From NCBI GenBank assembly GCA_030431715.1, contig JAUIIO010000034.1:1-33026 (forward strand): a DNA stretch of 33,026 nt, written 5' to 3'. The notes beneath the pieces are model-generated. The model ran no database searches and was not told the origin of the DNA. It saw only the letters and a list, made by a program, of their open reading frames with translations. Of the stretch, positions 24,575 through 31,816 are shown piece by piece. Numbering within the stretch: position 1 is the first letter of the stretch; the number at the start of each line of letters is the position of its first letter. The stretch is from a bacterium (GTDB lineage: Bacteria; Bdellovibrionota_C; UBA2361; RFPC01). Both the position numbers and the translations under genes were made by a program.

Positions 24575-26095
24575 ATGAGCCGTAAATTCATCACGACGCT
24601 TCCAGTCTTATTTCTCATCCTCTGCTGTATTCTGGCACTCCGTCCGCTCGATGACTATGACATATTTATGCAGATAGCTCTCGGACAAGCATCTCTTAAA
24701 ACCGTTATTCCTCTCAATTTTGAACCGTATCTACAGAGTATTGATGTTGCTTACTATGCGAATCCCGGATGGCTCTGGCAGATCTTCTCTGCCAGCATTA
24801 TCAACTCGTTAAATATCCAGATCTTTAGAGTTATCCATATCGCACTCTTTGCTGGCGCCATACTATTCGCTTTTGCTATACAACCTATAAAGAAAAACTC
24901 ATCAGGAGTTACAGAAGCTCTTGTACTTACTCTCCTCCCCTTACTCTCAAGCACGAGCATCAGGCCTCAGATCGTAGCTTTCTTTTTCTTTGCTCTCACC
25001 TATTTTATCCTCAAGCGCCAAGAGCTAACGCTTTTGAGGTCCGTTTTTCTATTTTCATGTTTTCTCATCTGGCAGAACTGTCACCCTTCTGTGCTTATTG
25101 CTCTCCCCCTCATTTTTCTTGCCGATAACAATTCTTCGCTTTTTTCATGGTTTACAAAAAATAGAATTCAGCTAGCTGCTCTTTGCATCCTCGCTTCATT
25201 TTGCACCCCTGAAGGGCTATCAATCCTTACCCTTTCCAGGCATAACCTTGAAATTTCACGAGACATTTTTCATGTGACAGAGTGGTACGGCTATCTTGAG
25301 CTTCCAGTAACCTTTCTTCCAGCATTTGGCATCTGCGCCCTTCTTTGTACCATACTTCTCGTGGTCAAACGTAAAGAGCTGCTCCCCAAAGAGGCACTTC
25401 TCTTTACGCTCTTTACAGCCCTAACGCTCTACTCGGTAAGATTTGTTGTTTTTTGGTCACTCATAACACTCCCTCTTCTTCTAAAGATTTTTCAAGAAGG
25501 AAATTTTACAAAACTCCCTTTTGATCCCTTAGCGACTTCACCGCTACTACGCAGAATTTCACTGGCCCTAGCGTTGATAGGAACAGGATTTGCGGCATAT
25601 CAAACCCCTCTCTATTCAGAAAAGCTTCCTATCTCTTGTCTGCAAAAATTGCCCGAAGGTGTCTTACAGCGGACGGTGTTTAATGATCCTGACTGGGGAG
25701 GCCTTATTGCTTACTTACATAAAGAACACTATAGAGTGCTAGCAGATGGGCGGCTTTATCTTCGTGATGCGAAGTGGTGGAATACGTATCTTAAACACCT
25801 CTCAGGAAAGAGCACACTCAGCTCAATCAGTAGAGAATACAATCCTGACATCTTTGTTCTCTCTTCAAAAAAGTCTGGCCCATTAGCAGCAGAACTCCTC
25901 TCTTCTAATGAATGGGAAAATACTTATATGAGTCTCAAAGATGATGGGTGCAGTATTTACACACGTCAGCAGCCTACCGCAGAACGTGATTCCGTGCTTT
26001 CCGTCTCCAGTACGGAATCAAGTAAAGCTCTGGCTTCAGAGGCGGACTCCGTCTCAACAAGTTTCATGCGCAACTCAGAAGCACCAGCGAAGTGA
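24575..26095 (+). CDS. Polytopic membrane protein, GT-C-like, with C-terminal soluble domain
   Basis: I place the start at ATG 24575, not at 24491: the upstream 28 residues lack a ribosome-binding site and would leave only 10 bases for two divergent promoters. From 24575 the first membrane helix begins within five residues, and a TTGCAG / TAGTAT pair (24539-24544, 24561-24566) would start transcription nearly at the ATG. About ten membrane segments follow an acidic first loop (LDDYDIFMQIALGQ; Asp-Tyr-Asp). The soluble tail contains RTVFNDPDWGGLIAYL and RVLADGRLYL, a pattern of GT-C-type proteins (FN-WGG and DGR). The last ~43 residues are Ser/Ala/Glu-rich and overlap the convergent dus gene by 130 bases; the folded part probably ends near IYTRQQPT. 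Confidence 0.72.
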   Translation: MSRKFITTLPVLFLILCCILALRPLDDYDIFMQIALGQASLKTVIPLNFEPYLQSIDVAYYANPGWLWQIFSASIINSLNIQIFRVIHIALFAGAILFAFAIQPIKKNSSGVTEALVLTLLPLLSSTSIRPQIVAFFFFALTYFILKRQELTLLRSVFLFSCFLIWQNCHPSVLIALPLIFLADNNSSLFSWFTKNRIQLAALCILASFCTPEGLSILTLSRHNLEISRDIFHVTEWYGYLELPVTFLPAFGICALLCTILLVVKRKELLPKEALLFTLFTALTLYSVRFVVFWSLITLPLLLKIFQEGNFTKLPFDPLATSPLLRRISLALALIGTGFAAYQTPLYSEKLPISCLQKLPEGVLQRTVFNDPDWGGLIAYLHKEHYRVLADGRLYLRDAKWWNTYLKHLSGKSTLSSISREYNPDIFVLSSKKSGPLAAELLSSNEWENTYMSLKDDGCSIYTRQQPTAERDSVLSVSSTESSKALASEADSVSTSFMRNSEAPAK

Positions 26096-26961
26096 CTGGC
26101 ATAAATTTTAAAGAATTTTTTCAGTACCCGATATGGCTTCTTTCCGCTCCAGTGATCTTCAAAGAGCGAGATGTGATGCCATAAAAGATCAAGCTTTTGT
26201 TTACGGGTCATCTCTGAAAAATGGGGAGCGTCCCTATTAAAGAGGTACGGATTATCAAAGATGCCTCTTCCTACCATAACGCCATCGACCCCGTACATCT
26301 CATGACAGTGGTCGATCTGGGCAAGTGACTTTACGTCTCCGTTGCCAACGATAACGGTATCACTGCCTTCTTGGTTACGGAGCTCAACGACCTTTCCTAT
26401 CTCCTCCCAGTTCGCTGGCTTCTTAGAGAGATCTTTGGCAACTCGACCGTGCATAATAAGCGCTGGAGGTTTAAGAGCCAGTAGAAATTCAGCCCACGGT
26501 TCAGTATGAAGTTTTTTAAAGCCCAGCCGGGTTTTTATACTCACCGGAATTTGCCCTGCACCTTCTACTGCAGCGAGATAGAGCTCTCTGGCAAGAGTCG
26601 GGTTATCTATGAGCGCTGAACAACAGCCATTCGTAACGATCTTTGAAACTGGGCACCCCATGTTAATGTCGATACCATCAAACCCCATGTCCGCAATCTT
26701 CTTTGCCGCACGCAGGTACTTCTCCGGGTCATTACCCCAGATCTGGGCAATGAGCGGGCGCTCCCCCTCGGTATACTCCAATCGGTGAATGACACGGGTT
26801 TCCCCGGGAGAGAACATTCCATCAGTACTCGTGAACTCACTAAAAAAAACATCGGGACGGCCGCACGAGGCAATAAGCCGTCTGAAAACGGTATCAGTAA
26901 CGTCCTCCATAGGAGCCAGAACAGAAAACGGGCGGGGTAGAGACTTCCAGTCAAAAGCCAT
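25966..26961 (-). CDS. dus: tRNA-dihydrouridine synthase
   Basis: This FMN enzyme reduces uridines in the D-loop of tRNA. Family landmarks: LAPMEDVTDTVFRRL (15-29), AQIWGNDPE, the substrate-site DINMGCPVSKIV (98-109) with Cys103 as the catalytic proton donor, and IKTRLGF, then the HGR and GNGDVKS stretch, and DGVMVGRGIFDNPYLF binding the FMN phosphate. The 331-residue length fits the family. It ends about a dozen residues past the usual C-terminus, inside the 3' end of the convergent membrane gene. No strong ribosome-binding site precedes the ATG at 26961. I cannot decide between DusA, DusB and DusC subgroups; the variant NMGCP and PANW motif (KKPANWEEI) point to none decisively. Confidence 0.96.
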   Translation of the reverse strand: MAFDWKSLPRPFSVLAPMEDVTDTVFRRLIASCGRPDVFFSEFTSTDGMFSPGETRVIHRLEYTEGERPLIAQIWGNDPEKYLRAAKKIADMGFDGIDINMGCPVSKIVTNGCCSALIDNPTLARELYLAAVEGAGQIPVSIKTRLGFKKLHTEPWAEFLLALKPPALIMHGRVAKDLSKKPANWEEIGKVVELRNQEGSDTVIVGNGDVKSLAQIDHCHEMYGVDGVMVGRGIFDNPYLFNRDAPHFSEMTRKQKLDLLWHHISLFEDHWSGKKPYRVLKKFFKIYASHFAGASELRMKLVETESASEARALLDSVLETESTESRSAVGC

Positions 26962-27140
26962 TTGGAGCGTTCACTTCTCAAAATAAGACATGCCCTGAAG
27001 AATTCACATGTAAATTCAAGCAGTTGCATTTTTTAGTAACATTTTACGCTGAAACCAACCATAACAGTGGTACAACACTTGCAATACTTGAGTATAAGAG
27101 GTTTTTCAGGTTAATTCAAAGAGCACAGGGGGTTACCAAA

Positions 27141-27404
27141 ATGCATTATAGACAGTCACTCGAATACGATTCAAATCCATTTAAGATTCTTCACAGGGAG
27201 AAATATAACCGCGATCACGGCTTTTTCTTCACTCTATTCTGTATTTACACCCCAATTGCTCTCCTGACAGCCGCTCTACGCTCTGTAATGCTGCTCACAG
27301 GCTTTAAATTTATCTCTCTCGGGGTCGTTGATACACTCATAATGCATCTTTATACAGAGTTTAAATTTCAACTCATTGAGCTGATATATCTTGTATCGCA
27401 ATGA
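27141..27404 (+). CDS. Small membrane protein, 87 residues
   Basis: The ATG at 27141 is preferred over an in-frame TTG at 27024, since an AGGGGG site lies eight bases before it. The protein has a basic N-terminus (YRQSLEYDSNPFKILHREKYNRD), one or two hydrophobic segments (FFFTLFCIYTPIALLTA and a weaker SLGVVDTLIMHL) and an aliphatic tail. I do not recognise it. It precedes the exported-protein operon by 77 bases on the same strand. A hairpin (27391-27409) spans its stop codon. It may be an independent small gene or the first gene of the operon. Confidence 0.5.
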   Translation: MHYRQSLEYDSNPFKILHREKYNRDHGFFFTLFCIYTPIALLTAALRSVMLLTGFKFISLGVVDTLIMHLYTEFKFQLIELIYLVSQ

Positions 27405-27409
27405 TACAA
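27391..27409. promoter_or_regulatory. Inverted repeat ahead of the exported-protein operon
   Basis: TTGTATC (27391-27397) and GATACAA (27403-27409) with a 5-base spacer form a perfect inverted repeat across the stop codon of the small membrane gene. CAACTCATT occurs twice around it (27369-27377 and 27407-27415). No U-run follows, so an operator is as likely as a terminator. Confidence 0.35.
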
Positions 27410-27481
27410 CTCATTAAAATCCTTTCATAATATATATGCACCCCGTACGGAAGCGGGTCATGTTCACTTTGCAGGTTTACT

Positions 27482-28342
27482 ATGAGAGGTTCTCTTACCC
27501 TATACATCTCCCTATTTCTTCTTAGCCTCTGTCTCCCTTATACCCTGACAGCTCAGTCTGATGCCGAGAACACGGCTGCAAAAAATTATACGTTTAGTGA
27601 CAAAGATCATGAAGAGCTCGCCAATATGATCGTCACGATGAAAGGCATTTCGCCAGACTCAAAAATTAAAGACAGGCTTCTCCAAAAACTTAAGAATCCC
27701 TCCCTTTGGAAAGAAGAGCGACGAAGTGAAAATCTAGGATCGGTAATTAAGCATCTTCGCTTCGAAGACGGAATAGCGTTCCCAACTGAAGAGGAGCTTA
27801 AGAAAGCAAAGGTGATATCCTCTAAGTTTAAGCAGATTACCCCTCCCATGGTATCTGACAAAAACCGCGATATAAAGATGACACTTCCCGAGAGTATTGA
27901 ACTCGCGCTGCGGAAAAAACTTATAGAAGAACGCGCTTCACTATTTACCCCTAAAAAAATTAGCAGTTGTCGGGAAGATAAAACTCTTGCTTACAACAAT
28001 AATGCCCAGCTTCCGCCAGAACTTCAGGCAGACAAAGATTCTGATGTGCTCTTTGACATACTTTATCTTTCACCAGATGCTCCGGCTGTCACTGATATGC
28101 TCACTGGCCCTGATGAGCTTTTCGGGAAAGAAACACTTATCCATACCTATAGAGATAAGATGGGTGACTACCCGTCTCTCACCGCATCACAGAACAATGT
28201 TGAGTGCTTGCCATTTCGGCTCCGTGTTACAAGAAACAAGATATACAGGCACTACGGGAGAAATGCTCTAAAGAACTTTGATAATGATGAGAAAGGAAGC
28301 TTCCACCTGCAGGTGAAGAAGAAGCTTCATCAATTTTTATAA
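27482..28342 (+). CDS. Exported hypothetical protein, 286 residues, first gene of a three-gene exported cassette
   Basis: A Sec signal peptide is clear (YISLFLLSLCLPYTLTAQS, cleavage near residue 25). The mature part is charged and probably helical at its start, with two cysteines (SSCREDK and VECLPF) that could form one disulfide. There is no recognised domain. CAGG before the ATG is a weak ribosome-binding site. The next gene starts 12 bases after its stop and the third begins directly after the second, so the three form an operon of exported proteins, probably periplasmic partners. An alternative reading as part of a larger secretion or conjugation locus is discussed under findings; no motif proves it. 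Confidence 0.72.
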   Translation: MRGSLTLYISLFLLSLCLPYTLTAQSDAENTAAKNYTFSDKDHEELANMIVTMKGISPDSKIKDRLLQKLKNPSLWKEERRSENLGSVIKHLRFEDGIAFPTEEELKKAKVISSKFKQITPPMVSDKNRDIKMTLPESIELALRKKLIEERASLFTPKKISSCREDKTLAYNNNAQLPPELQADKDSDVLFDILYLSPDAPAVTDMLTGPDELFGKETLIHTYRDKMGDYPSLTASQNNVECLPFRLRVTRNKIYRHYGRNALKNFDNDEKGSFHLQVKKKLHQFL

Positions 28343-28354
28343 GCAAAATACAAT

Positions 28355-30619
28355 ATGAAGTTAGCTAACTCTATTTTTTCTTTTATCTTCTGCCTCGCTC
28401 TAGCGCCGCAGTGCTATGCCCAGTCAACGCTTGATGAACTGGCTGAATATGTGACAAAACCAAAAATCGTATCAAGCGAATACGATGTTCAATCATATGC
28501 TGGTGAGGTCTACAAAAACATCGGAGAAGATGGGAAATGGGTAAACGGCAATCCCGGAGCTTTTGCCCTTGGAAATCCTGATATAAAGAAAATCTATGAG
28601 GCTGACTATGAGTGGCTTTCCTATCTACCAGAAGAAGCCATGGAAGATGACGAAGAGCCTAATGAAAAAGTTGAAGTAGCAGAGTATGATTGGTCTGGAG
28701 CTGAGCTTTCAAAATACGAGCTAGAAATCTCTAAACAAAGTTACTACGCCCAAACAGCTGCGTGTAATAGATCTGACATCCCATACACCCATTCACATAC
28801 GTATCGTGCTCTTCATAGTAGCTCTAACTACGGAATTGGATGGCCCTCAGAAAAGGCTCTTCTTGGAAGCGGAGGACTTATTTTACCGCCAGGAGTTGGA
28901 GGTCGCATTCAGGAAACAGGACCACAAATAAAACAAATTATTGATTTCTACAGGGCTAAGGTAAAGCCCGTCTGCCAGAATCCGGTCACGAAAAGAACGT
29001 ATACCTGTGTTGAGAAAGCTGAATACCTGCCTCTTCAGCCCGGCCTTTTCCGTGGTGAAGGCGGAGAAATAGGCTTTCCTTCTGGGTTCTGCATTAATGT
29101 CGATTATCCTGGAGTTGACTACTTCCACATGTCCATGAGCCCGATTGGCGCTGGTGACTGCTGCCCGAATAAGATTAAAATCACACATAGCATCGATTAC
29201 CTTTTTCCTACGGCCAAGATAAACCTCAGTAAGCAACAACAGGTTAGCAGATATATTCCATCCGATGATGTTGATGCTGGTGAAATGGGAATCGCTGGAA
29301 CGATCTATTCTGTAAAACGATGGCTACAACGTACAGCGGAATACTTAACAGAATATGGTAAACGAACTGCGAGAACTCAAATACGAGTAGTTACTGGAGA
29401 AAACATTCCAGAGTTAAAACAAGATGAACAGAAATATGAACTTACTGTTTTTGAAGAAGAGAATGAGTGGGAATTTCCATGGGGAAAATGGAATCATCCT
29501 TGGTCACGCTCATTCTCTCGTGGATACCTGAGATATCTCATAGAGATTGGGGTCATGAGAGACTACCGAATAAGCCCTGGTAATCCCTATACCTATTTTT
29601 ATCCACATGTATGGCCAGGCTATGGACCAGAATTCTGGGGAGGTTCTCAGACATTTGGTCAATCACAGTATTTCACAGACGCTTTTGCTGGCCCTTTTTA
29701 TGCGACCACCAAAGGAATCGCGTTGTCTTTTTGGCTCACCGAAAGCGCCAAGCTCAGCCAGCAAAATTTTCGCAGGCATTTCCAGCAACCTGAACAGTGC
29801 GTTCGACACAACGCAGCAACCGGAAAAACCCCCGAAGAGCTTCTCCTTGCTATCTGTCCTGATGCATCAGAACAATGTAGAGAAGCATGGACTGCAAAAC
29901 GTGCACTCTCACCGGAGGCACCGAAAGATTTTAACGACCCGTGTCTTCATAACGTGGGTGAAATCTTCCCTGTAACTGCCTTTTCAAGACCTTATAATTC
30001 TGATTACATCTTCCAAACTATCGCTAAAGGTCTCAGACAATACATGACCCTTTACCGTGAAAGCATAAACAGGTTTAGTTTCGATCGTACTCTTGATAGG
30101 TTCCACTTCTATCCTTCAGGAGAGCTGAAAGACACGTTTCCAAGAGATAAATATGCAAAGTTTCGTAGAAAGCGATTAGAAGAATCCCTCTCTGACATTT
30201 ATGAAGAGGAAATTAAAAAGCTTGAGGGTCAACTCGAAGGATTAGAAGAAGGAAACGATGACTTTACTTCCATACAAGAAAAACTTGAAAAGTTTAAAAA
30301 GCAGCAAGCTGAATTCGAGATCCCTTATGAACTCAACGATAAAATGAATCTTGATACAGCTACCAAATATCAATGCTCGCTCTTTGATGAAATGAATGCC
30401 GCTCCGGGATACGCGTTTCAAAATGTAAATAAAAACACCCCTGAAGTTATAGGAGCGCATGGCGAACTTTCTGGTGAGATATTTACGAACTTTAGTGGTT
30501 GCTGGGGATTTCCTGCTGACACAAACTGGTTCCTTGACCCTGATAATGAACAATCAGGGGTACTGAGAATACTCCCCAGCTACTGGGATAGCCGAGATGA
30601 GAGATTACGGGTACGCTAA
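28355..30619 (+). CDS. Large exported cysteine- and aromatic-rich protein, 754 residues
   Basis: The signal peptide (FSFIFCLALAPQCYAQS) is cleaved near residue 22, leaving a 730-residue mature protein. It has 12 cysteines in the mature part (including CC at 269-270), enough for six disulfides. A central zone (371-450) is unusually rich in Trp, Tyr and Phe (EWEFPWGKWNHPWSRSF; NPYTYFYPHVWPGYGP). A coiled-coil stretch occupies 600-655 (LEESLSDIYEEEIKKLEGQL). I cannot assign a family. The even cysteine count, signal peptide and lack of further membrane helices point to a periplasmic or surface protein. Twelve bases separate it from the gene before, and the next ATG follows its stop directly. Remote resemblance to F-type conjugation TraU is possible but not shown. 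Confidence 0.72.
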   Translation: MKLANSIFSFIFCLALAPQCYAQSTLDELAEYVTKPKIVSSEYDVQSYAGEVYKNIGEDGKWVNGNPGAFALGNPDIKKIYEADYEWLSYLPEEAMEDDEEPNEKVEVAEYDWSGAELSKYELEISKQSYYAQTAACNRSDIPYTHSHTYRALHSSSNYGIGWPSEKALLGSGGLILPPGVGGRIQETGPQIKQIIDFYRAKVKPVCQNPVTKRTYTCVEKAEYLPLQPGLFRGEGGEIGFPSGFCINVDYPGVDYFHMSMSPIGAGDCCPNKIKITHSIDYLFPTAKINLSKQQQVSRYIPSDDVDAGEMGIAGTIYSVKRWLQRTAEYLTEYGKRTARTQIRVVTGENIPELKQDEQKYELTVFEEENEWEFPWGKWNHPWSRSFSRGYLRYLIEIGVMRDYRISPGNPYTYFYPHVWPGYGPEFWGGSQTFGQSQYFTDAFAGPFYATTKGIALSFWLTESAKLSQQNFRRHFQQPEQCVRHNAATGKTPEELLLAICPDASEQCREAWTAKRALSPEAPKDFNDPCLHNVGEIFPVTAFSRPYNSDYIFQTIAKGLRQYMTLYRESINRFSFDRTLDRFHFYPSGELKDTFPRDKYAKFRRKRLEESLSDIYEEEIKKLEGQLEGLEEGNDDFTSIQEKLEKFKKQQAEFEIPYELNDKMNLDTATKYQCSLFDEMNAAPGYAFQNVNKNTPEVIGAHGELSGEIFTNFSGCWGFPADTNWFLDPDNEQSGVLRILPSYWDSRDERLRVR

Positions 30620-31228
30620 ATGAGCATGAGAGGATTCATTATATCGTTTCTTATATCATTTCCTATCTGTCTCTATGCGGATGATGGTTTTTTTGACAGA
30701 GGCTTTGTTACACAAAAGGAAACCTCCAAAGAAAATGAGACACCAGCTACTCAGAAGCAACAACCAGAATCCGTAAAAGACACCAAAAACGTTCTTGAGG
30801 AATCTTCCGGAATAAAAGCGTACTCGCTTGGCCTTATAGTTAACGGGTACGATCAGGCTCATTTTATTAAACATTTTCAAGCTGCGCTTCGTACTGCTGC
30901 ACATAACGATCTGGATATATCCTCCATTCTAGCAGTAGGACTTGTTCAAGAGGGACGCGAGGCTGAGAGCATGCCACTCTTTAAACGGAGTGCTGAACTC
31001 TTTTCTCTTAGAATGCTGGGAGGAAAACTCTACCCGGTAGACAAAGTTCCGGAAAGATTTAAAGTTGCCTCATCCCCATCGTGGTTTGTAAACACCGCAA
31101 AAGGCACAATCCTCGTTGAAGGAAAAGAAGAAATATGGGAGTTTTTCAATACAAAAGGCGAATTCGTCGAAAAAGGCTTCTCCCAAACTGTAAATGAAAA
31201 ATCTAAAGCATCTCCTTCAACCAATTAA
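30620..31228 (+). CDS. Exported protein, 202 residues, possible thioredoxin-like TrbC-type fold
   Basis: A signal peptide (FIISFLISFPICLYA) is cleaved after Ala20; the mature part has no cysteines. After a charged linker (to about residue 65), the C-terminal half, from AYSLGLIVNG through VPERFKVASSPSWFVNTAKGTILVEG, has the strand-helix-strand order and a late Pro (SSPSW) typical of thioredoxin-like domains, here without CxxC. This recalls the TrbC family of F-type conjugation systems, which also sits after TraW and TraU, but the match is only to general layout. The ATG directly follows the stop of the preceding gene; a second ATG two codons on is equally possible. The last 35 bases overlap the start of rsmG. 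Confidence 0.62.
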   Translation: MSMRGFIISFLISFPICLYADDGFFDRGFVTQKETSKENETPATQKQQPESVKDTKNVLEESSGIKAYSLGLIVNGYDQAHFIKHFQAALRTAAHNDLDISSILAVGLVQEGREAESMPLFKRSAELFSLRMLGGKLYPVDKVPERFKVASSPSWFVNTAKGTILVEGKEEIWEFFNTKGEFVEKGFSQTVNEKSKASPSTN

Positions 31229-31802
31229 CATACAGCTTAGCAGTGAGCAGCTGGAAAAGTTCAGCCTCTTTAAAGATCTCCTATTAAAGGCTAATGCCAG
31301 AACAAACCTGACACGTATTCCAGAAGAGGAGATTGAGCTTCTTCACTTCGCCGATTCACTTTATGCCGCGCAGGAAATTGATACAGATGCTGAGAACCTC
31401 TCTGCTATCGATATAGGAACAGGAGGCGGATTCCCCGGCATTCCATTGGCAATCGTTTATGAACATATTGAGTTTGTTCTGGTGGACTCTGCAAAAAGAA
31501 AAGTGGATTTTCTTGAGTATGCTCTTTTAAAGCTCGGTCTTAAAAATTGCACAGCCCTACATGCTCGAGCGGAAGAACTTGCGGCAGACTCAGAGCATGC
31601 AGCAGCCTATGACATTGGCTTCGCTAGAGCAGTAGCTAGCTCAGAGAAGCTCTCAGAGCTCATATTTCCTCTTCTTAAAGATGGAGGCAAGCTTATCGCT
31701 CTAAAAGGCCCGGCAGAAGAGGCATCTGAAGATGACAGACACTACACACTGCCTGAAACTGATATTCAACGAGTGCTTCATGTACTTACGAAAGAACCAT
31801 AA
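31194..31802 (+). CDS. rsmG: 16S rRNA m7G527 methyltransferase
   Basis: RsmG methylates G527 of 16S rRNA with SAM. The protein has the family core: a helical N-terminus (LKHLLQPINIQLSSEQ), NARTNLTRI, the SAM-binding AIDIGTGGGFPGIPLAI (about residues 70-86), VLVDSAKRKVDFLEY, and FARAVASSEKL plus GGKLIALKGP further on. The 202-residue length fits. Its start lies 35 bases inside the preceding exported-protein gene in another frame, without its own ribosome-binding site, so it is probably translationally coupled to the operon. RsmG usually sits near mnmG or parAB; placement after exported genes is unusual. The autotransporter gene converges 14 bases downstream. Confidence 0.95.
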   Translation: MKNLKHLLQPINIQLSSEQLEKFSLFKDLLLKANARTNLTRIPEEEIELLHFADSLYAAQEIDTDAENLSAIDIGTGGGFPGIPLAIVYEHIEFVLVDSAKRKVDFLEYALLKLGLKNCTALHARAEELAADSEHAAAYDIGFARAVASSEKLSELIFPLLKDGGKLIALKGPAEEASEDDRHYTLPETDIQRVLHVLTKEP

Positions 31803-31816
31803 GTAAGGACGCCACA

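Noticed and set aside
26607..27029. Long minus-strand frame of 140 codons overlapping the dus start
   Set aside because: It lies in another frame of the same strand as the well-supported dus gene and has no recognisable protein features.
27482..31228. Confident annotation as F-type conjugation genes traW, traU and trbC
   Set aside because: Gene order and signal peptides fit loosely, but no diagnostic motif was seen and no other transfer gene is in the window. It is kept as a hypothesis only.
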